Assembly: GCF_045679555.1 (NCBI RefSeq)
Contig: NC_092120.1
Location: 5,980,574-6,044,573, forward strand
Direction of reading: 5' to 3'
Source: Salvelinus alpinus
Lineage: Eukaryota; Chordata; Actinopteri; Salmoniformes; Salmonidae
DNA length: 64,000 nt
Positions within the stretch are counted from its first letter, which is position 1, and each line of letters opens with the position of its first letter. The translations under genes were made by a program, and so were the position numbers. The notes under the pieces are model-generated. The model ran no database searches. It was not told where the DNA came from and saw nothing but the letters and a program-made list of their open reading frames with translations. This document shows positions 1-14,000 of the stretch, piece after piece.

Positions 1-1310
1 AGATCCTGGCTGGAAGGCATCGCCTCCCATGGGAACAGGTGGAGGCAGCCAGGAGAGCGGAGGCAGCAGGAGAAGGGAACCAGATGTACGAGGGAACACG
101 GCTGGCAAGGAAACCCGAGAGGCAGCCCAAAACATTTTTTTGGGGGGGGCACACGGGGGTTGTGGCGGAGTCAGGTTGGAGACCTAAGCCCACTCCCCGT
201 TCTTACCGGGGCGAGCATGTGACTGGTCAGGCCCCGTGCTATTGGGTGATGCGCACGGTGTCTCGGCCGAGCATCCACAGGCCGGTGTGCTCAGTGCCAG
301 CGTCCCGCATTTGCCGGCTGGAAGCTGGCATCCAGCCAGAACGGGTGGGGCCAGATCTGCGCTCGAGACCGCCAGTGCGCCTCCACGGCCCAGTGTATCC
401 GGTGCCTCGGCCAAGGACAAGGCCTCCTGCATGTCTCCCCAGCCTGGTGAGTCCTATGCCTGCGCCAAGAATTAACCTTCCTATATGTCTCCCCAGCCTG
501 GTGAGTCATGTGCCTTCTCCCAGAGCCAGGCCTCCTGTGTGTCTCTCCACTCCAGTGGTGATCCATGGCAAGAAGCCTCCAGTGATGATCCGTGGCACGA
601 ATCCTCCAGTGATGATCCATGGCACGAATCCTCCAGTGATGATCCATGGCACGAAGCCTCCAGTGATAATCCATGGCACGAAGCCTCCAGTGATGATCCA
701 TGGTACGAAGCCTCCAGTGATGATCCATGGCACGAAGCCTCCAGTGAGGCTCCATGGTAAGAAGCCTCCAGTGATGATCCATGGCACGAAGTCTCCAGTG
801 AAGATCCACGGCACGAAGCCTCCAGTGAGGAGTTATGGCACGAGGCCTCCAGCGTCGCCCTCTAGTCCGGAGCCTCCAGCGACGCCCTCTAGTCCGGAGC
901 CTCCAGCGTCGCCCACTAGTCCGGAGCCTCCAGCGTCGCCCTCTAGTCCGGAGCCTTCAGCGTCGCCCTCTAGTCCGGAGCCTCCAGCGTCGCCCTCCTG
1001 TCCGGAGCAGGCAGAGTCTCCCTCCTGTCCGGAGCAGGCAGAGTCTCCCTCCTGTCCGGAGCAGCCAGAGCCTCCCGCCTGTCCGGAGCAGCCAGAGCCT
1101 CCCGCCTGTCCGGAGCTGCCAGAGTTTCCCTCCTGTCCGGCGCTGCCAGAGTTTCCCTCCTGTCCGGGGCCCGCTGCGAGGGTCCCCGGTCCGGGGTCGG
1201 CGGTAAGGGGTCCACGTCCCGCACCAGAGCCGCCACCGCAGTGAAATGCCCACCCAGACCCTCCCCTATAGGTTCAGGTTTTGCGGCCAGAGTCCGCACC
1301 TTTGGGGGAC
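1..1310 (+). mobile_element. LTR retrotransposon internal region, 3' part, with proline-rich ORF
   Basis: A long open frame (39-1244, stop TGA) runs up to an LTR that starts at 1311, so this is the 3' internal part of an LTR retrotransposon whose 5' part lies outside the window. The frame is proline-rich and low complexity: nine-residue repeats of the PPVMIHGTK type, then repeats of the SPSSPEPPA type, then SCPEQ/ACPEL variants. There is no reverse transcriptase, integrase or chromodomain in it. A short purine-rich tract (TTTGGGGGAC) lies directly before the LTR, where a polypurine tract is expected. I cannot assign a function to the ORF; it may be a gag-derived or spacer region of a salmonid gypsy-like family. 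The start codon is unreliable because the frame probably enters from upstream. Confidence 0.65.
553..1190 (+). repeat. 27-bp coding minisatellites inside the LTR-element ORF
   Basis: Two successive tandem arrays have 27-bp (nine-codon) units. From about 553 to 845 the unit is built around CCTCCAGTGATGATCCATGG. From about 846 to 1190 it is built around TCTAGTCCGGAGCCTCCAGC and drifts to CTCCTGTCCGGAGC. A 27-bp unit keeps all frames open, which explains the overlapping reading frames on both strands; only the plus-strand frame matches the LTR element. Confidence 0.85.
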
Positions 1311-1682
1311 TGTCACGTCCTGACCTTAGAGATCCTTTTTATGTCTCTATTTTGTTTTGGTCAGGGTGTGATTTGGGTGGGCATTCTATGTTCTGTATTT
1401 CTATGTTTTTGTATTTCTTTGTTTCTGGCCGAGTGTGGTTCCCAGTCCGAGGCAGCTGTCTATCGTTGTCTCTGATTGGGGATCATACTTAGGCTGCCCT
1501 TTTCCCTCTTTCTGTGTGGGATCTTGTTCTTTGTTTGTGTGCAGGGAGTTTGCACATCGAAGCTGTTCAGTCGTTGGATTCTTTATTGTTTAGTCCTGTT
1601 TTAGTTTCACTTCATGATTAAATTATGTGGAACTCTAAGAACGCTGCGCCTTGGTCTCTTCCTTCCGACGACACCCGTTACA
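1311..1682 (+). mobile_element. 3' LTR of a gypsy-like element
   Basis: A 372-bp segment starts TGTCACGTCCTGACC and ends ACACCCGTTACA, giving the TG...CA ends of an LTR, and has a purine-rich tract just upstream. The TGTCACG start and the internal GATTGGGGATCATA motif also occur, on the opposite strand, in the solo LTR at 55.5-55.9 kb, so the two belong to related families. Confidence 0.75.
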
Positions 1683-1859
1683 GGCAGCCTTTTTTCCACC
1701 TTAGTTTGTGGGATCTTGTTTTTGTACGGTTGCTTTCCAGCCCTACAGAACTGTGCATTCCGTTTTGTATTTGTTGTTTTTTCGGTGTCATCAATAAAAG
1801 AAAGATGTACGCCTACCACGCTGCACCTTGGTCCGATCCTTCCATCGACGAACGTAACA
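1683..1859 (+). mobile_element. Truncated second LTR fragment
   Basis: Directly after the first LTR comes sequence resembling the 3' half of a related LTR: a TGTGGGATCTTG block, a TCAATAAAAGAAAGATGTACG segment containing AATAAA, and an end at GACGAACGTAACA. It resembles the 1500-1680 region but is clearly diverged, so it is a different subfamily, possibly one into which the first element inserted. Confidence 0.5.
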
Positions 1860-2126
1860 CACTGGTCATCCCCAAAGCCAACACTTTCTTTGGCCACCTT
1901 TCCTTCCAGTTCTCTGCTGCCAATGAGTGCAAAATCACTGAAGTTGGAGACATATCTCCCTCACTAACTTTAAGCGTCAGTTGTCAGAGCAGCTTACTGA
2001 TCGCTGCAGCTGTACACAGTCCATCTGTAAATAGCCCATCCAACCAACTACCTACCTCATCCCCATATTTGTTTTTGTTTTTCTGCTCTTTTGCACACCA
2101 GTATTTCTACTTGCACATCCTCACCA

Positions 2127-3544
2127 GTCAAGGTATTGGAGTGGCCATCACAAAGCCCTGATCTCAATCCTATAGAACATTTGTGGGCAGAACTGAAAAA
2201 GCTTGTGCGAGCAAGAAGGCCAACAAATCAAATCAAAATCAAATCAAATGTATTTATATAGCCCTTCTTACATCAGCTGATATATCAAAGTGCTGTACAG
2301 AAACCCAGCCTAAAACCCCAAACAGCAAGCAATGTAGGTGTAGAAGCACGGTGGCTAGGAAAAACTCCCTAGAAACGCCAAAACCTAGGAAGAAACCTAG
2401 AGAGGAACCAGGCTATGAGGGGTGGCCAGTTCTCTTCTGGCTGTGCCGGGTGGAGATTATAACAGAACATGGCCAAGATGTTCAAATGTTCATAAATGAC
2501 CAGCATGGTCAAATAATAATAATCACAGTAGTTGTCGAGGGTGCAACAAGTCAGCACCTCAGGAGTAAATGTCAGTTGGCTTTTCATAGCCGATCATTGA
2601 GAGTATCTCTACCGCTCCTGCTGTCTCTAGAGAGTTGAAAACAGCAGGTCTGGAACAGGTAGCACGTCCGGTGAACAAGTCAGGGTTCCATAGCCGCAGG
2701 CAGAACAGTTGAAACTGGAGCAGCAGCACGGCCAGGTGGACTGGGGACAGCAAGGAGTCATCATGCCAGGTAGTCCTGAGGCATGGTCCAAGGGCTCAGG
2801 CCCTCCGAGAGAGAGAAAGAAAGAAAGAACGAGAGAAAGAGAGAATTAGAGAGATCATACTTAAATTCACACAGGACACCGGATAAGACAGGAGAAATAC
2901 TCCAGATATAACAGACTGACCCTAGCCCCCCGACACATAAACTACTGCAGCATAAATACTCGAGGCTGAGACAGGAGGGGTCAGGAGACACTGTGGCCCC
3001 ATCCGATGATACTCCCGGACCAGGCCAAACAGGCAGGATATAACCCCACCCACTTTGCCAAAGCACAGCCCCCACACCACTAGAGGGATCACTTCAACCA
3101 CCAACTTACCATCCTGAGACAAGGCCAAGTATAGCCCACAAAGATCTCCGCCACGGCACAACCCAAGGGGGGGCCAACAAACCTGACTCAGTTACACCAG
3201 CTCTGCCAGGAGGAATGGGCCAAAATTCACCCAACTTATTGTGGAATGTATGTGGAATTCTACCCGAAACGTTTGACCCAAGTTAAACAATTTAAAGGCA
3301 ATGCTACCAAATACTAATTGAGTGTATGTAAACTTCAGACCCCCTGGGAATGTGATGAAAGAAATAAAAGATTAAATAAATCATTCTTTCTGCTATTATT
3401 CTGACATTTCACATTCTTAAAATAGTGGTGATCCTAACTGACCTATGACAGGGATTTGTTGCGAGGATTAAATGTCAGGAATTGTGAAAACTGAGTTTAA
3501 ATGTATTTGGCTAAGGTGTATGTAAACCTCCGACTTCAACTGTA
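2127..3544 (+). mobile_element. Sleeping Beauty-type Tc1 element, 5'-truncated, interrupted
   Basis: The C-terminal part of a Tc1 transposase is present in two blocks. Residues [20 protein letters not shown]...RARRPTN lie at 2127-2229 and include the third catalytic acidic residue (the E of NPIEHLW). The frame resumes at 3174 and runs undamaged to a TAA at 3315-3317 after KGNATKY. The right inverted repeat has two direct repeats, an inner one near 3321-3347 (GTGTATGTAAACTTC) and an outer one near 3516-3544 (GTGTATGTAAACCTCCGACT). That is the IR/DR layout of the salmonid Tc1 group from which Sleeping Beauty was derived. The left two thirds are missing. Confidence 0.9.
2228..3171 (-). mobile_element. 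Non-LTR-like insertion in the Tc1 transposase, with target duplication
   Basis: A 944-bp segment splits the transposase after RPTN. It is flanked by the identical 10-mer GGCCAACAAA at 2218-2227 and 3172-3181, which fits a target-site duplication. One end is a short tandem repeat (AAATCAAATC type), which in minus orientation would be a GATTT-type 3' tail, suggesting a non-LTR retroelement inserted on the minus strand. It contains the widespread salmonid block with TATATCAAAGTGCTGTACAG and GTGGCTAGGAAAAACTCCC. No catalytic domain is visible. Confidence 0.65.
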
Positions 3545-3790
3545 TCACTCCAATGTAAATTGCTAAATTGTAATTACTTCGCCACTATTGGCCTATTTAT
3601 TGCCTTACCTCCTTACTACATTTGCACACACTGTATATAGATTTTTCTATTGTATTATTGACTGTATGTTTGTTTATCCCATGTTTAACTCTGTGTTGTT
3701 GTTTTTGTCGCACTGCTTTGCTTTATCTTGGCCAGGTCGCAGTTGTAAATGAGAACTTGTTCTCAACTGGCCTACATGGTTAAATAAAGG

Positions 3791-5205
3791 TGAAAAAAAA
3801 TGTTTTAATTAAATAAAAAGTCCTAATTCCAAAAGTCCAAACTGTTTGTGCTCTCACCACCTATTGGTCAGAAGAAGAGATGAAGTATTGCTCTGTATCT
3901 TTACTAGCCAACCCACTCATAGTAAAACTAAATTGCAAATTCTTCTTTACAATGGCGAACGTGCATAAAGGTGGCAGAATTTAGATATGACTTCATTGTT
4001 TTAGCACTATTCATAGAGTTTTTAAATCTACGGTGCGTTACATGGTTCAATGCACCAATAAACCTGCACAATCTACTTTTTCATTTATAAATTTTTTGTC
4101 TTGGTCTCGGAGACAAAATTGGGATCATGTTTGCTGTGCTAATGACCATACAAAAAAAGAGTCACAGAGAGCAATGTACATTACAGTGAACTTAGCTAAC
4201 GAGAAAATTGTGTTAAGTGCATAGTGGCCGCCATCTTCATGCACCTCCACTATTGGTACATGATTGCATCTGTGACACTCCCCCCTCCTCTTACTCCAGC
4301 CACCTTCCACCCTGCCTCATCCCCTACCTGTGTCATTATAAAGTGGAGAGCTCAACGCACAATGGCTGGTCTTTAGGAGGTGAGGAGAGGAGTAGAGAGG
4401 TGTGTAATTATACAGGGCTTTGATTACCTCTCGTTGTGAGTGGAGCGGCCTGTTCAATAGCCATTACATGGAGACACTCTCCTGGCCGCTGGCTAATGGC
4501 CATGCCTCCATTCCCACTCAGAGGACACAGAGGGAAGGGAGGGAGCAGACAAAAGACAGGGACTCACAGCAGTATACTGTTTAGTGTTCAGATACCCCTA
4601 CTATGCAGTGATCGATCTGGGCTGGGATAAACCCACTGCTGGGTTCGGATACACACTCACATTCACACACATGCGCACAGGCACATACACAGACAGCAGA
4701 AGTGACAAACACTGCCAAGACATCAATAGAGTTTTTTGTATAAATGTTTCTATTATTAGCTAGTGGTTATGTTAGTGTGAGTTGTAGTAGTTGATAGTAG
4801 TATAGGCAGAAATAGTTGTGGAAGTTGGTTTTCAGGGTTTTCTAGCATGTTTCTGCAGCACTAACACATTGAAGTGGCATGCTATTATGTATGCAGTATT
4901 TCTGTAGAGGAATTTGAGAAGGGGGTACATGGTGACCCTTATGCAGTCCCTCTGCAGTGTGGTGGCAGTTAGTGCTGTAGTTGTGAATGAGCATTACTCT
5001 GCAGGACCCTGGCTGTCGCAGTGGCATGGCAGCATTGATGGAGTGTTATCAGAGAGGCCCTACCACCTGCAATTATTCTGAAACCCTGCCTGCCTGTAGC
5101 AATCAACCTGCTGTGGAAACTCCAATGTCATTGTTTCTCCAGCTTCATTTTCTTTCTCCTATTCTTTCCAGTTCAGAAAAAAACAGTCACGCAATCACAC
5201 ACCCA
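3791..5205. other. Intergenic sequence, no gene recognised
   Basis: No convincing exon, RNA gene or named repeat is seen. The short open frames here (61-68 codons) have no recognisable domains. CA-rich patches near 4660-4690 foreshadow the array at 5.2 kb. Confidence 0.5.
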
Positions 5206-6576
<1,371 letters not shown>

Positions 6577-6613
6577 CAACCCCCCCCCCCCCCCCCACCA
6601 CCACCACCACCCC
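6577..6613. repeat. Poly-C run followed by (CCA)n
   Basis: About 20 cytosines are followed by CCACCACCACCACC. Such homopolymer runs also mark likely assembly weak points. Confidence 0.9.
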
Positions 6614-6734
6614 TACGCATTATCATAATTGTACCTGACAGGCAGCTCCCAAATCCAAACGAATCAAAGAGATCAATATATTCATTTTAAATTGGCAACC
6701 CCATGCAGGCACATAGTAATCTCTAATTACTTAT

Positions 6735-7212
6735 GCTAATATGGAGGCGATAGAGACAAGGAGAGAAGCAGAGGGAGTGATCGAGTGAAGAGAGGAGAGG
6801 AAGAGGGTTGGAGAGGTGAGGACGATGCTAATATGGAGAGGTGAGGAGGAGGGAGGAAGAGGGTTGATGAGAGGAGGTTAGGGGTGAGGAAAGAGAGGGG
6901 AGATGAGAGAGGGGGAGGAGGGGAGAGAGGGAGAGAAGCAGAGTAAGAGAATGGCAGGTGGGGAGGGGAGACAGGGTGAGGAGGAGGGAGTGAGGAGAGA
7001 AGAGTGAAGAGTGGAGAGAGGGGTAGAGGAGAGAAGGGGGAGGGGAGAGAAGCAGAGGGAGTTAGGGAGAGGCAGGTGAGGAGGAAGAGAGATGAGGAGG
7101 AGGGGTGAGGAGAGAAGAGTGAAGAGTAGAGAGATGGGAGAGAGGGGTAGTGGAGAGGCGGAAGAGAGAGAGAAGCAGAGGGAGTTAAACAGAGGAGGAG
7201 AGGCGGAATGTT
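6735..7212. repeat. Purine-rich (GAGGAGAG-type) tract
   Basis: About 480 bp are nearly all purines on the plus strand, with degenerate GAGAGG/GGAGGAG units and a larger near-repeat containing AGAGAAGCAGAGGGAGT that recurs several times (near 6762, 7050 and 7170). No coding signal. Confidence 0.85.
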
Positions 7213-7600
7213 ACGTTTGGTGTATCATTGAGGGTGTACTCTAACGAAAAACAGAATTAATCTTTGCGACATAACGGCTTGACTAGAGGCAGACCGCTCT
7301 CTCCCAGCCCAGCGCAGTACAGTACAGTGTGTCCCCAGTGAGGAGCGGAGCAGAAGCCACATAGAGGTAATTACTGTTATCTCAGGCCTGCTTTATTAAC
7401 ATGTGTCCTCAACAGAATGAACAGAGAAGTTTAACTCGCCCTTTGGCTCAGACCTGATACCAGCCTCGATAGATTGACAGAAAATTATTACCGAACTGAA
7501 AACCGAATGGTTCTTCTTCCATTCTTATCTCACTCACTGGCAAAAGGAGAAATAAAGATATATTTTTTAAACTAACACCCACTCACACACTCCCTAGGGA
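7213..7600. other. Unique sequence between purine tracts
   Basis: No gene, RNA or element is recognised. Confidence 0.4.
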
Positions 7601-7875
7601 GATGATATCTCCTCAGATAGACAGATAGAGGAAGGAGAGAGAAGATGAAGTGCCAGGACGAAAGAAAAGAGGAGAGAAATTGAGGATAGAGATAGGAAAG
7701 AGAGAGAATAGGAAGCAGATGGAAAATAATAGGGGAAGAGAGGACGGTACGAGATGGAGAGAGAGACGTGGAGAGAGGAGAGGATGGAGATTAACAAAGA
7801 GACGAGAGCTTTAGAGACGAGAGAGAGAGTAGATGGAGAGCGGGAAAAAATAGAGATAGAGAGCGAGAGGGAAAC
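7601..7875. repeat. Second purine-rich tract
   Basis: Degenerate GAGAGA/GATAGA/GGAGAG repeats. The minus-strand Ser/Leu-rich frame of 112 codons across it is a translation of the repeat. Confidence 0.8.
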
Positions 7876-8040
7876 CGTAGAGAAAGCACACATTGCACTT
7901 GTCTGTACCAACAGCCAGTAATTACACGCCAATCATCCTCCCGCAGGCCAGCGTGGTGATTAACTAAGCGGGGAAAATTTCAATTAAATAATGAATTAAT
8001 AAACCAGTACTATTTCCCCTTCCAGTAGGAGAATTGAAGG

Positions 8041-8340
8041 GGCAGCAGATGGATTGGTTGAGGTGGTCCACCATTGGGAGCAACGACAGGGCGGGAAGTG
8101 GATTGGTCGACCTAGGGGCGCAAATTGGATTGGATGTGGTGGTCCACCATTGGGAGTGTGGGAGGGGTGTTAATCGGATTGGATGTGGTTGGCCAGTGGG
8201 AGCATCGGAGGGGCGGGAACATGATTGGTGGTCCACCATTAGGAACTTTGAAGGTGTGGGAACTGGATTGGATGTAATGGTGGTCTGTCATGGGCATCTA
8301 AATGGGTAGCACTGGCTGGATTGGTTGTGCTGGTTGGTCT
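8041..8340 (+). repeat. Degenerate minisatellite with GATTGG / GGTGGTCCACCATT modules
   Basis: The motifs GGATTGGATGTGGTGG and GGTCCACCATTGGGAG recur six or more times at irregular spacing of about 45-65 bp (near 8050, 8128, 8178, 8222, 8262 and 8318). GGTGGTCCACCATT contains the palindrome GGTGGTCCACC-like core, so each unit can form a small hairpin. CCAAT-type (ATTGG) motifs repeat throughout. No coding function is claimed. Confidence 0.7.
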
Positions 8341-10096
8341 TTTGAAGTAAAAATAAGAAAAGGCTGGGCTGATTTTAAACTGTCTGGCCAATTGCTTTGA
8401 GACTGCAGCAACCAACCGTATCTATTGAGGTTGCTCCTGCAGGTCGAGACAGTGTTTTGTGGTGTTATTTTGAAGGTTTGGATAGGCGAGGGTAAAACTC
8501 ATTGACCTGTGGCCAGCACCACATCTCAGTGTGTAAATAGAAAACACCATTTAGCTATTGTACCACTACCTACCAGTATGATGCCCTGTCAGACAGAGTA
8601 GAAGAGACCCAGGTCTGATTCTGCCCTGCGGTATGATGAGAAATGTCAGCTATGATAACACCTTTTCAAAGGAGAAGAAACCACATCTGATTTGTGATGC
8701 AGTCCATTTATCTGCTACATGATCTGTCTGTCAAGGCCTTCACCCACAGAATAATACCCAGCAGACATACATCACACTTCTGTTAGCATAAGGTCAGGTG
8801 TCCATCAAATGGCTGAAAAACACTGGTTGGTGTCACAGAATGTGTGATTAAAACCATGCATGTTTGACCTGACACAGATCCATTGTGGAGCAAAACATTG
8901 TCGCAGTTCAAATGTGGTATTAGGAGATTAATATAGTGTGCAGGCCTTTTTGTCCTTGACCATGATCTAACTACTAAAAGGTTTAATTATGAACACTGAG
9001 TTGGTCTTTCTCTGAGTGAGCAGGTGGAAGACAGCCCTTTGGGGCAGCCATACTCAGAGCTCTGACACCTCCTTGCAGTAGCAAGGTGACCCCGCCTCTC
9101 TGTGACAACATGTAACCTCCCCAGTATCTAATGTACACGTTGAGAACCCAGTCCCCACGTATTAACCAATCCATTATGATCCTCATCACCGCGGCGACAG
9201 GTCTTCAGACTGGCCCTGGAAAGGCATTATTAAACCAGGTAATTGGCGAATAATTAGACCGTTGTTGTTTGGCACGTCACTGGTGTATGTTAATGCCTTT
9301 CTGCCCACCCCACAGCGTGATTTATAACTCCATAATTTATATCACACACACTCTCTCGCACACACACACACACACTACCACTCTAATCACGTTTTCTCGG
9401 CCCCCATTACTGAAGCTCCGTTAATGGCAGAGCTGAATGGTGTTGGTGGAAGACGTTTGAGAGAAAAATTATACAAAGACAAAGGAGAAAAAACATGCTT
9501 GATTTATGTTTGTTTTCTGAATGTATTGTGACAATGTCATTTGTTCTTCTGCTTATGAAGTGAAGAGCACATATTGTACTTTTTAGATAAAATAAATGAA
9601 TGTACAGGGTGCATTTCTCAACCCAGACTTTGACATTCCATAGCAATGTCCTTTCTTTCTCTCATTTCTGTCTTTTCTTCGTTCTTTCTTTCTTTCTTTC
9701 TCATATTGATGTGTCTCATGTGGGTGACTCATGTGTACAATGGAGATATTTTGACCATAAGATCTCCAAGAATCCAAGTATGAATGAATGTACCTGAGCA
9801 GCATATCCAATAGTCTATTCAATTACTGAATGCTGTATATGAATGTACAACAACTGACAGGAAGGACATTGCTAGGTCATTAAAGAATGTAGCCTCCTGC
9901 ACGGCAGATAGAACATATGTCATTCTATAGTACAGCTCTACTGACAGGTGCAGTCCTCCCTCTTGTTAAAGGTAGACAATTACAGGTATTTCTCTTTTTA
10001 CCTGGAGCTTCCACAGCTCAATTTGAGAGCTGGTTTTAGAAGAGAGAGCATCATTCGATTCATATTGCTGTCCTCTTTCTCTTTTCCCTCCTCATC
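8341..10096. other. Unique sequence, no gene recognised
   Basis: No exon with supported splice sites and no RNA gene is seen. A short CA run lies at about 9357-9375 and a CTTT run at about 9683-9703. Confidence 0.45.
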
Positions 10097-10384
10097 TTCA
10101 CCCTTCTACTATGAGATACAGCCCACCTTTCTTATTATGCACCAATCATCTTCTACTATGAGATACAGCCCACTTTTCTTATTAAGCACCAATCATCTTC
10201 TACTATGAGATACAGCCCACTTTTCTTATTAAGCACCAATCGTCTTCTACTATGAGATACAGCCCACTTTTCTTATTAAGCACCAATCGTCTTCTACTAT
10301 GAGATGCAGCCCACTTTTCTTATTATGCACCAATCATCTTCTACTATGAGATACAGTCCATTTTTCTTATTATGCACCAATCAT
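10097..10384 (+). repeat. 47-bp tandem repeat, six units
   Basis: Units begin CTTCTACTATGAGATACAGC and recur every 47 bp, near 10104, 10151, 10198, 10245, 10292 and 10339, with TTCTTATTA(A/T)GCACCAATC between. Only a few substitutions separate the units, so the array is young. Confidence 0.95.
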
Positions 10385-11074
10385 TGTTGTTCTCATTTTC
10401 TTCGGATTTAAACCCAAGAGATTCAGTCCAATTTCCAGCCATTATTTTCCAGTACCATGTTAAATAGACCCCTTTGTGTGTTTGTAAACGAGGGCAATGC
10501 GGGCCATGGTGGTAGCAGAACACGGGAGTTCTCAAAGAGCGCCGGGGAAAACAAGCCGCCATTTACATGTTGCTTATAAATGCATTTCACAATACCTCTG
10601 GATTATAATTGGATTGTATGAATGTATGAATGTCCTGCTTAACATAATGTTTGTGTCATCGTCACAAATCAACTACAACATACTCAAAAACCAGTAAATG
10701 GCTCTTTGGCTAGCTTTTGTTACAGCGTATGTCAATGACCATTAGCATTCTAGCAAAAAAATTGCTGCATCCAAAATAAGTATTTTGCAAAGATGACAAC
10801 CAAATATAATGTTAGCGACTGTTCAAGCATATGTAGGCTATGTTAAATGGGGGCAGATGGGATGGTGGTATTTCTGCATCCTTGATGCACAGACATCCGT
10901 ATATATATATTTTCTCCTTGATAACAGCATTGATGACTGTAGTTAGTTATATTCTGTTAAGGACAGCAGTACCAAGGCAGTCAGGTGCAGAGCAGAATAG
11001 ATATAAAAGAAAATATGACAATCAAGTGGGCGTATGATTGCACCCATATGCACAATATTCATCTTTCTCACTAT
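10385..11074. other. Unique sequence upstream of the satellite
   Basis: No gene is recognised. A short (TA)n lies near 10901-10910. Confidence 0.4.
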
Positions 11075-14000
11075 TGCAGAGACATAGATCGGCCTCACTG
11101 TGGCTGGCAGCTCTGTAATAACCCTACACCACAAACATGGACCAGCTTCACTGTGGCTGGCAGCTCTGTAATAACCCTACACCACAGACATAGACCGGCC
11201 TCACTGTGGCTGGCAGCTCTGTAATAACCCTACACCACAGACATAGACCGGCCTCACTGTGGCTGGCAGCTCTGTAATAACCCTACACCACAGACATAGA
11301 CCGGCCTCACTGTGGCTGGCAGCTCTGTAATAACCCTACACCACAAACATACTGTAGACCGGCCTCACTGTTGCTGGCAGCTCTGTAATAACCCTACACC
11401 ACAGACATAGACCAGCCTCACTGTGGCTGGCAGCTCTGTAATAACCCTACACCACAGACATAGACCGGCCTCACTGTGGCTGGCAGCTCTGTAATAACCC
11501 TACACCACAGACATAGACCGGCCTCACTGTGGCTGGCAGCTCTGTAATAACCCTAAACCACAGACATACTGTAGACCGGCCTCACTGTTGCTGGCAGCTC
11601 TGTAATAACCCTACACCACAGACATAGACCAGCCTCACTGTGGCTGGCAGCTCTGTAATAACCCTACACCACAGACATACTGTAGACCGGCCTCACTGTG
11701 GCTGGCAGCTCTGTAATAACCCTACACCACAGACATAGACCAGCCTCACTGTGGCTGGCAGCTCTGTAATAACCCTACACCACATACATACTGTAGACCG
11801 GCCTCACTGTGGCTGGCAGCTCTGTAATAACCCTACACCACAGACATACTGTAGACCGGCCTCACTGTGGCTGGCAGCTCTGTAGTAACCCTACACCACA
11901 GACATAGACCGGCCTCACTGTGGCTGGCAGCTCTGTAATAACCCTACACCACAGACATAGACCGGCCTCACTGTGGCTGGCAGCTCTGTAATAACCCTAC
12001 ACCACAGACATAGACCGGCCTCACTGTGGCTGGCAGCTCTGTAATAACCCTACACCACAGACATAGACCGGCCTCACTGTGGCTGGCAGCTCTGTAATAA
12101 CCCTACACCACAGACATAGACCGGCCTCACTGTGGCTGGCAGCTCTGTAATAACCCTACACCACAGACATAGACCGGCCTCACTGTGGCTGGCAGCTCTG
12201 TAATAACCCTACACCACAGACATAGACCAGCCTCACTGTGACTGGCAGCTCTGTAATAACCCTATACCACAGACATAGACCAGCCTCACTGTGGCTGGCA
12301 GCTCTGTAGTAACCCTACACCACAGACATAGACCGGCCTCACTGTGGCTGGCAGCTCTGTAATAACCCTACACCACAGACATAGACCGGCCTCACTGTGG
12401 CTGGCAGCTCTGTAATAACCCTACACCACAGACATACTGTAGACCGGCCTCACTGTTGCTGGCAGCTCTGTAATAACCCTACACCACAGACATAGACCAG
12501 CCTCACTGTGGCTGGCAGCTCTGTAATAACCCTACACCACAGACATAGACCGGCCTCACTGTGGCTGGCAGCTCTGTAATAACCCTACACCACAGACATA
12601 GACCGGCCTCACTGTGGCTGGCAGCTCTGTAATAACCCTACACCACAGACATACTGTAGACCGGCCTCACTGTTGCTGGCAGCTCTGTAATAACCCTACA
12701 CCACAGACATAGACCAGCCTCACTGTGGCTGGCAGCTCTGTAATAACCCTACACCACAGACATACTGTAGACCGGCCTCACTGTGGCTGGCAGCTCTGTA
12801 ATAACCCTACACCACAGACATAGACCAGCCTCACTGTGGCTGGCAGCTCTGTAATAACCCTACACCACAGACATACTGTAGACCGGCCTCACTGTGGCTG
12901 GCAGCTCTGTAATAACCCTACACCACAGACATACTGTAGACCGGCCTCACTGTGGCTGGCAGCTCTGTAGTAACCCTACACCACAGACATAGACCGGCCT
13001 CACTGTGGCTGGCAGCTCTGTAATAACCCTACACCACAGACATAGACCGGCCTCACTGTGGCTGGCAGCTCTGTAATAACCCTACACCACAGACATAGAC
13101 CGGCCTCACTGTGGCTGGCAGCTCTGTAATAACCCTACACCACAGACATAGACCGGCCTCACTGTGGCTGGCAGCTCTGTAATAACCCTACACCACAGAC
13201 ATAGACCGGCCTCACTGTGGCTGGCAGCTCTGTAATAACCCTACACCACAGACATAGACCAGCCTCACTGTGACTGGCAGCTCTGTAATAACCCTATACC
13301 ACAGACATAGACCAGCCTCACTGTGGCTGGCAGCTCTGTAGTAACCCTACACCACAGACATAGACCGGCCTCACTGTGGCTGGCAGCTCTGTAATAACCC
13401 TACACCACAGACATAGACCGGCCTCACTGTGACTGGCAGCTCTGTAATAACCCTACACCACAGACATAGACCGGCCTCACTGTGGCTGGCAGCTCTGTAA
13501 TAACCCTACACCACAAACATGGACCAGCTTCACTGTGGCTGGCAGCTCTGTAGTAACCCTACACCACAGACATAGACCGGCCTCACTGTGGCTGGCAGCT
13601 CTGTAATAACCCTACACCACAGACATAGACCGGCCTCACTGTGGCTGGCAGCTCTGTAATAACCCTACACCACAGACATAGACCGGCCTCACTGTGGCTG
13701 GCAGCTCTGTAATAACCCTACACCACAGACATAGACCGGCCTCACTGTGGCTGGCAGCTCTGTAATAACCCTACACCACAGACATAGACCGGCCTCACTG
13801 TGGCTGGCAGCTCTGTAATAACCCTACACCACAGACATAGATCGGCCTCACTGTGGCTGGCAGCTCTGTAATAACCCTACACCACAGACATAGACCAGCC
13901 TCACTGTGACTGGCAGCTCTGTAATAACCCTACACCACAGACATAGACCAGCCTCACTGTGGCTGGCAGCTCTGTAGTAACCCTACACCACAGACATAGA

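Larger units (their letters stand above)
1860..3790 (+). mobile_element. LINE 3' end, split by a Tc1 insertion
   Basis: The left piece (1860-2126) encodes a degraded C-terminus of a LINE reverse-transcriptase ORF (VIPKAN...SFQFSAANE, ending SICK and a stop near 2030). It is related to the copy at 39.8-40.4 kb, which has LKVPKAHTSLGRSSFQFAAAS. The right piece (3545-3790) is the LINE 3' UTR, ending GTAAATGAGAACTTGTTCTC...GGTTAAATAAAGG. A Tc1-like element separates them. The clade is uncertain; it is a non-LTR element of the type whose tail is shared by salmonid SINEs. Confidence 0.7.
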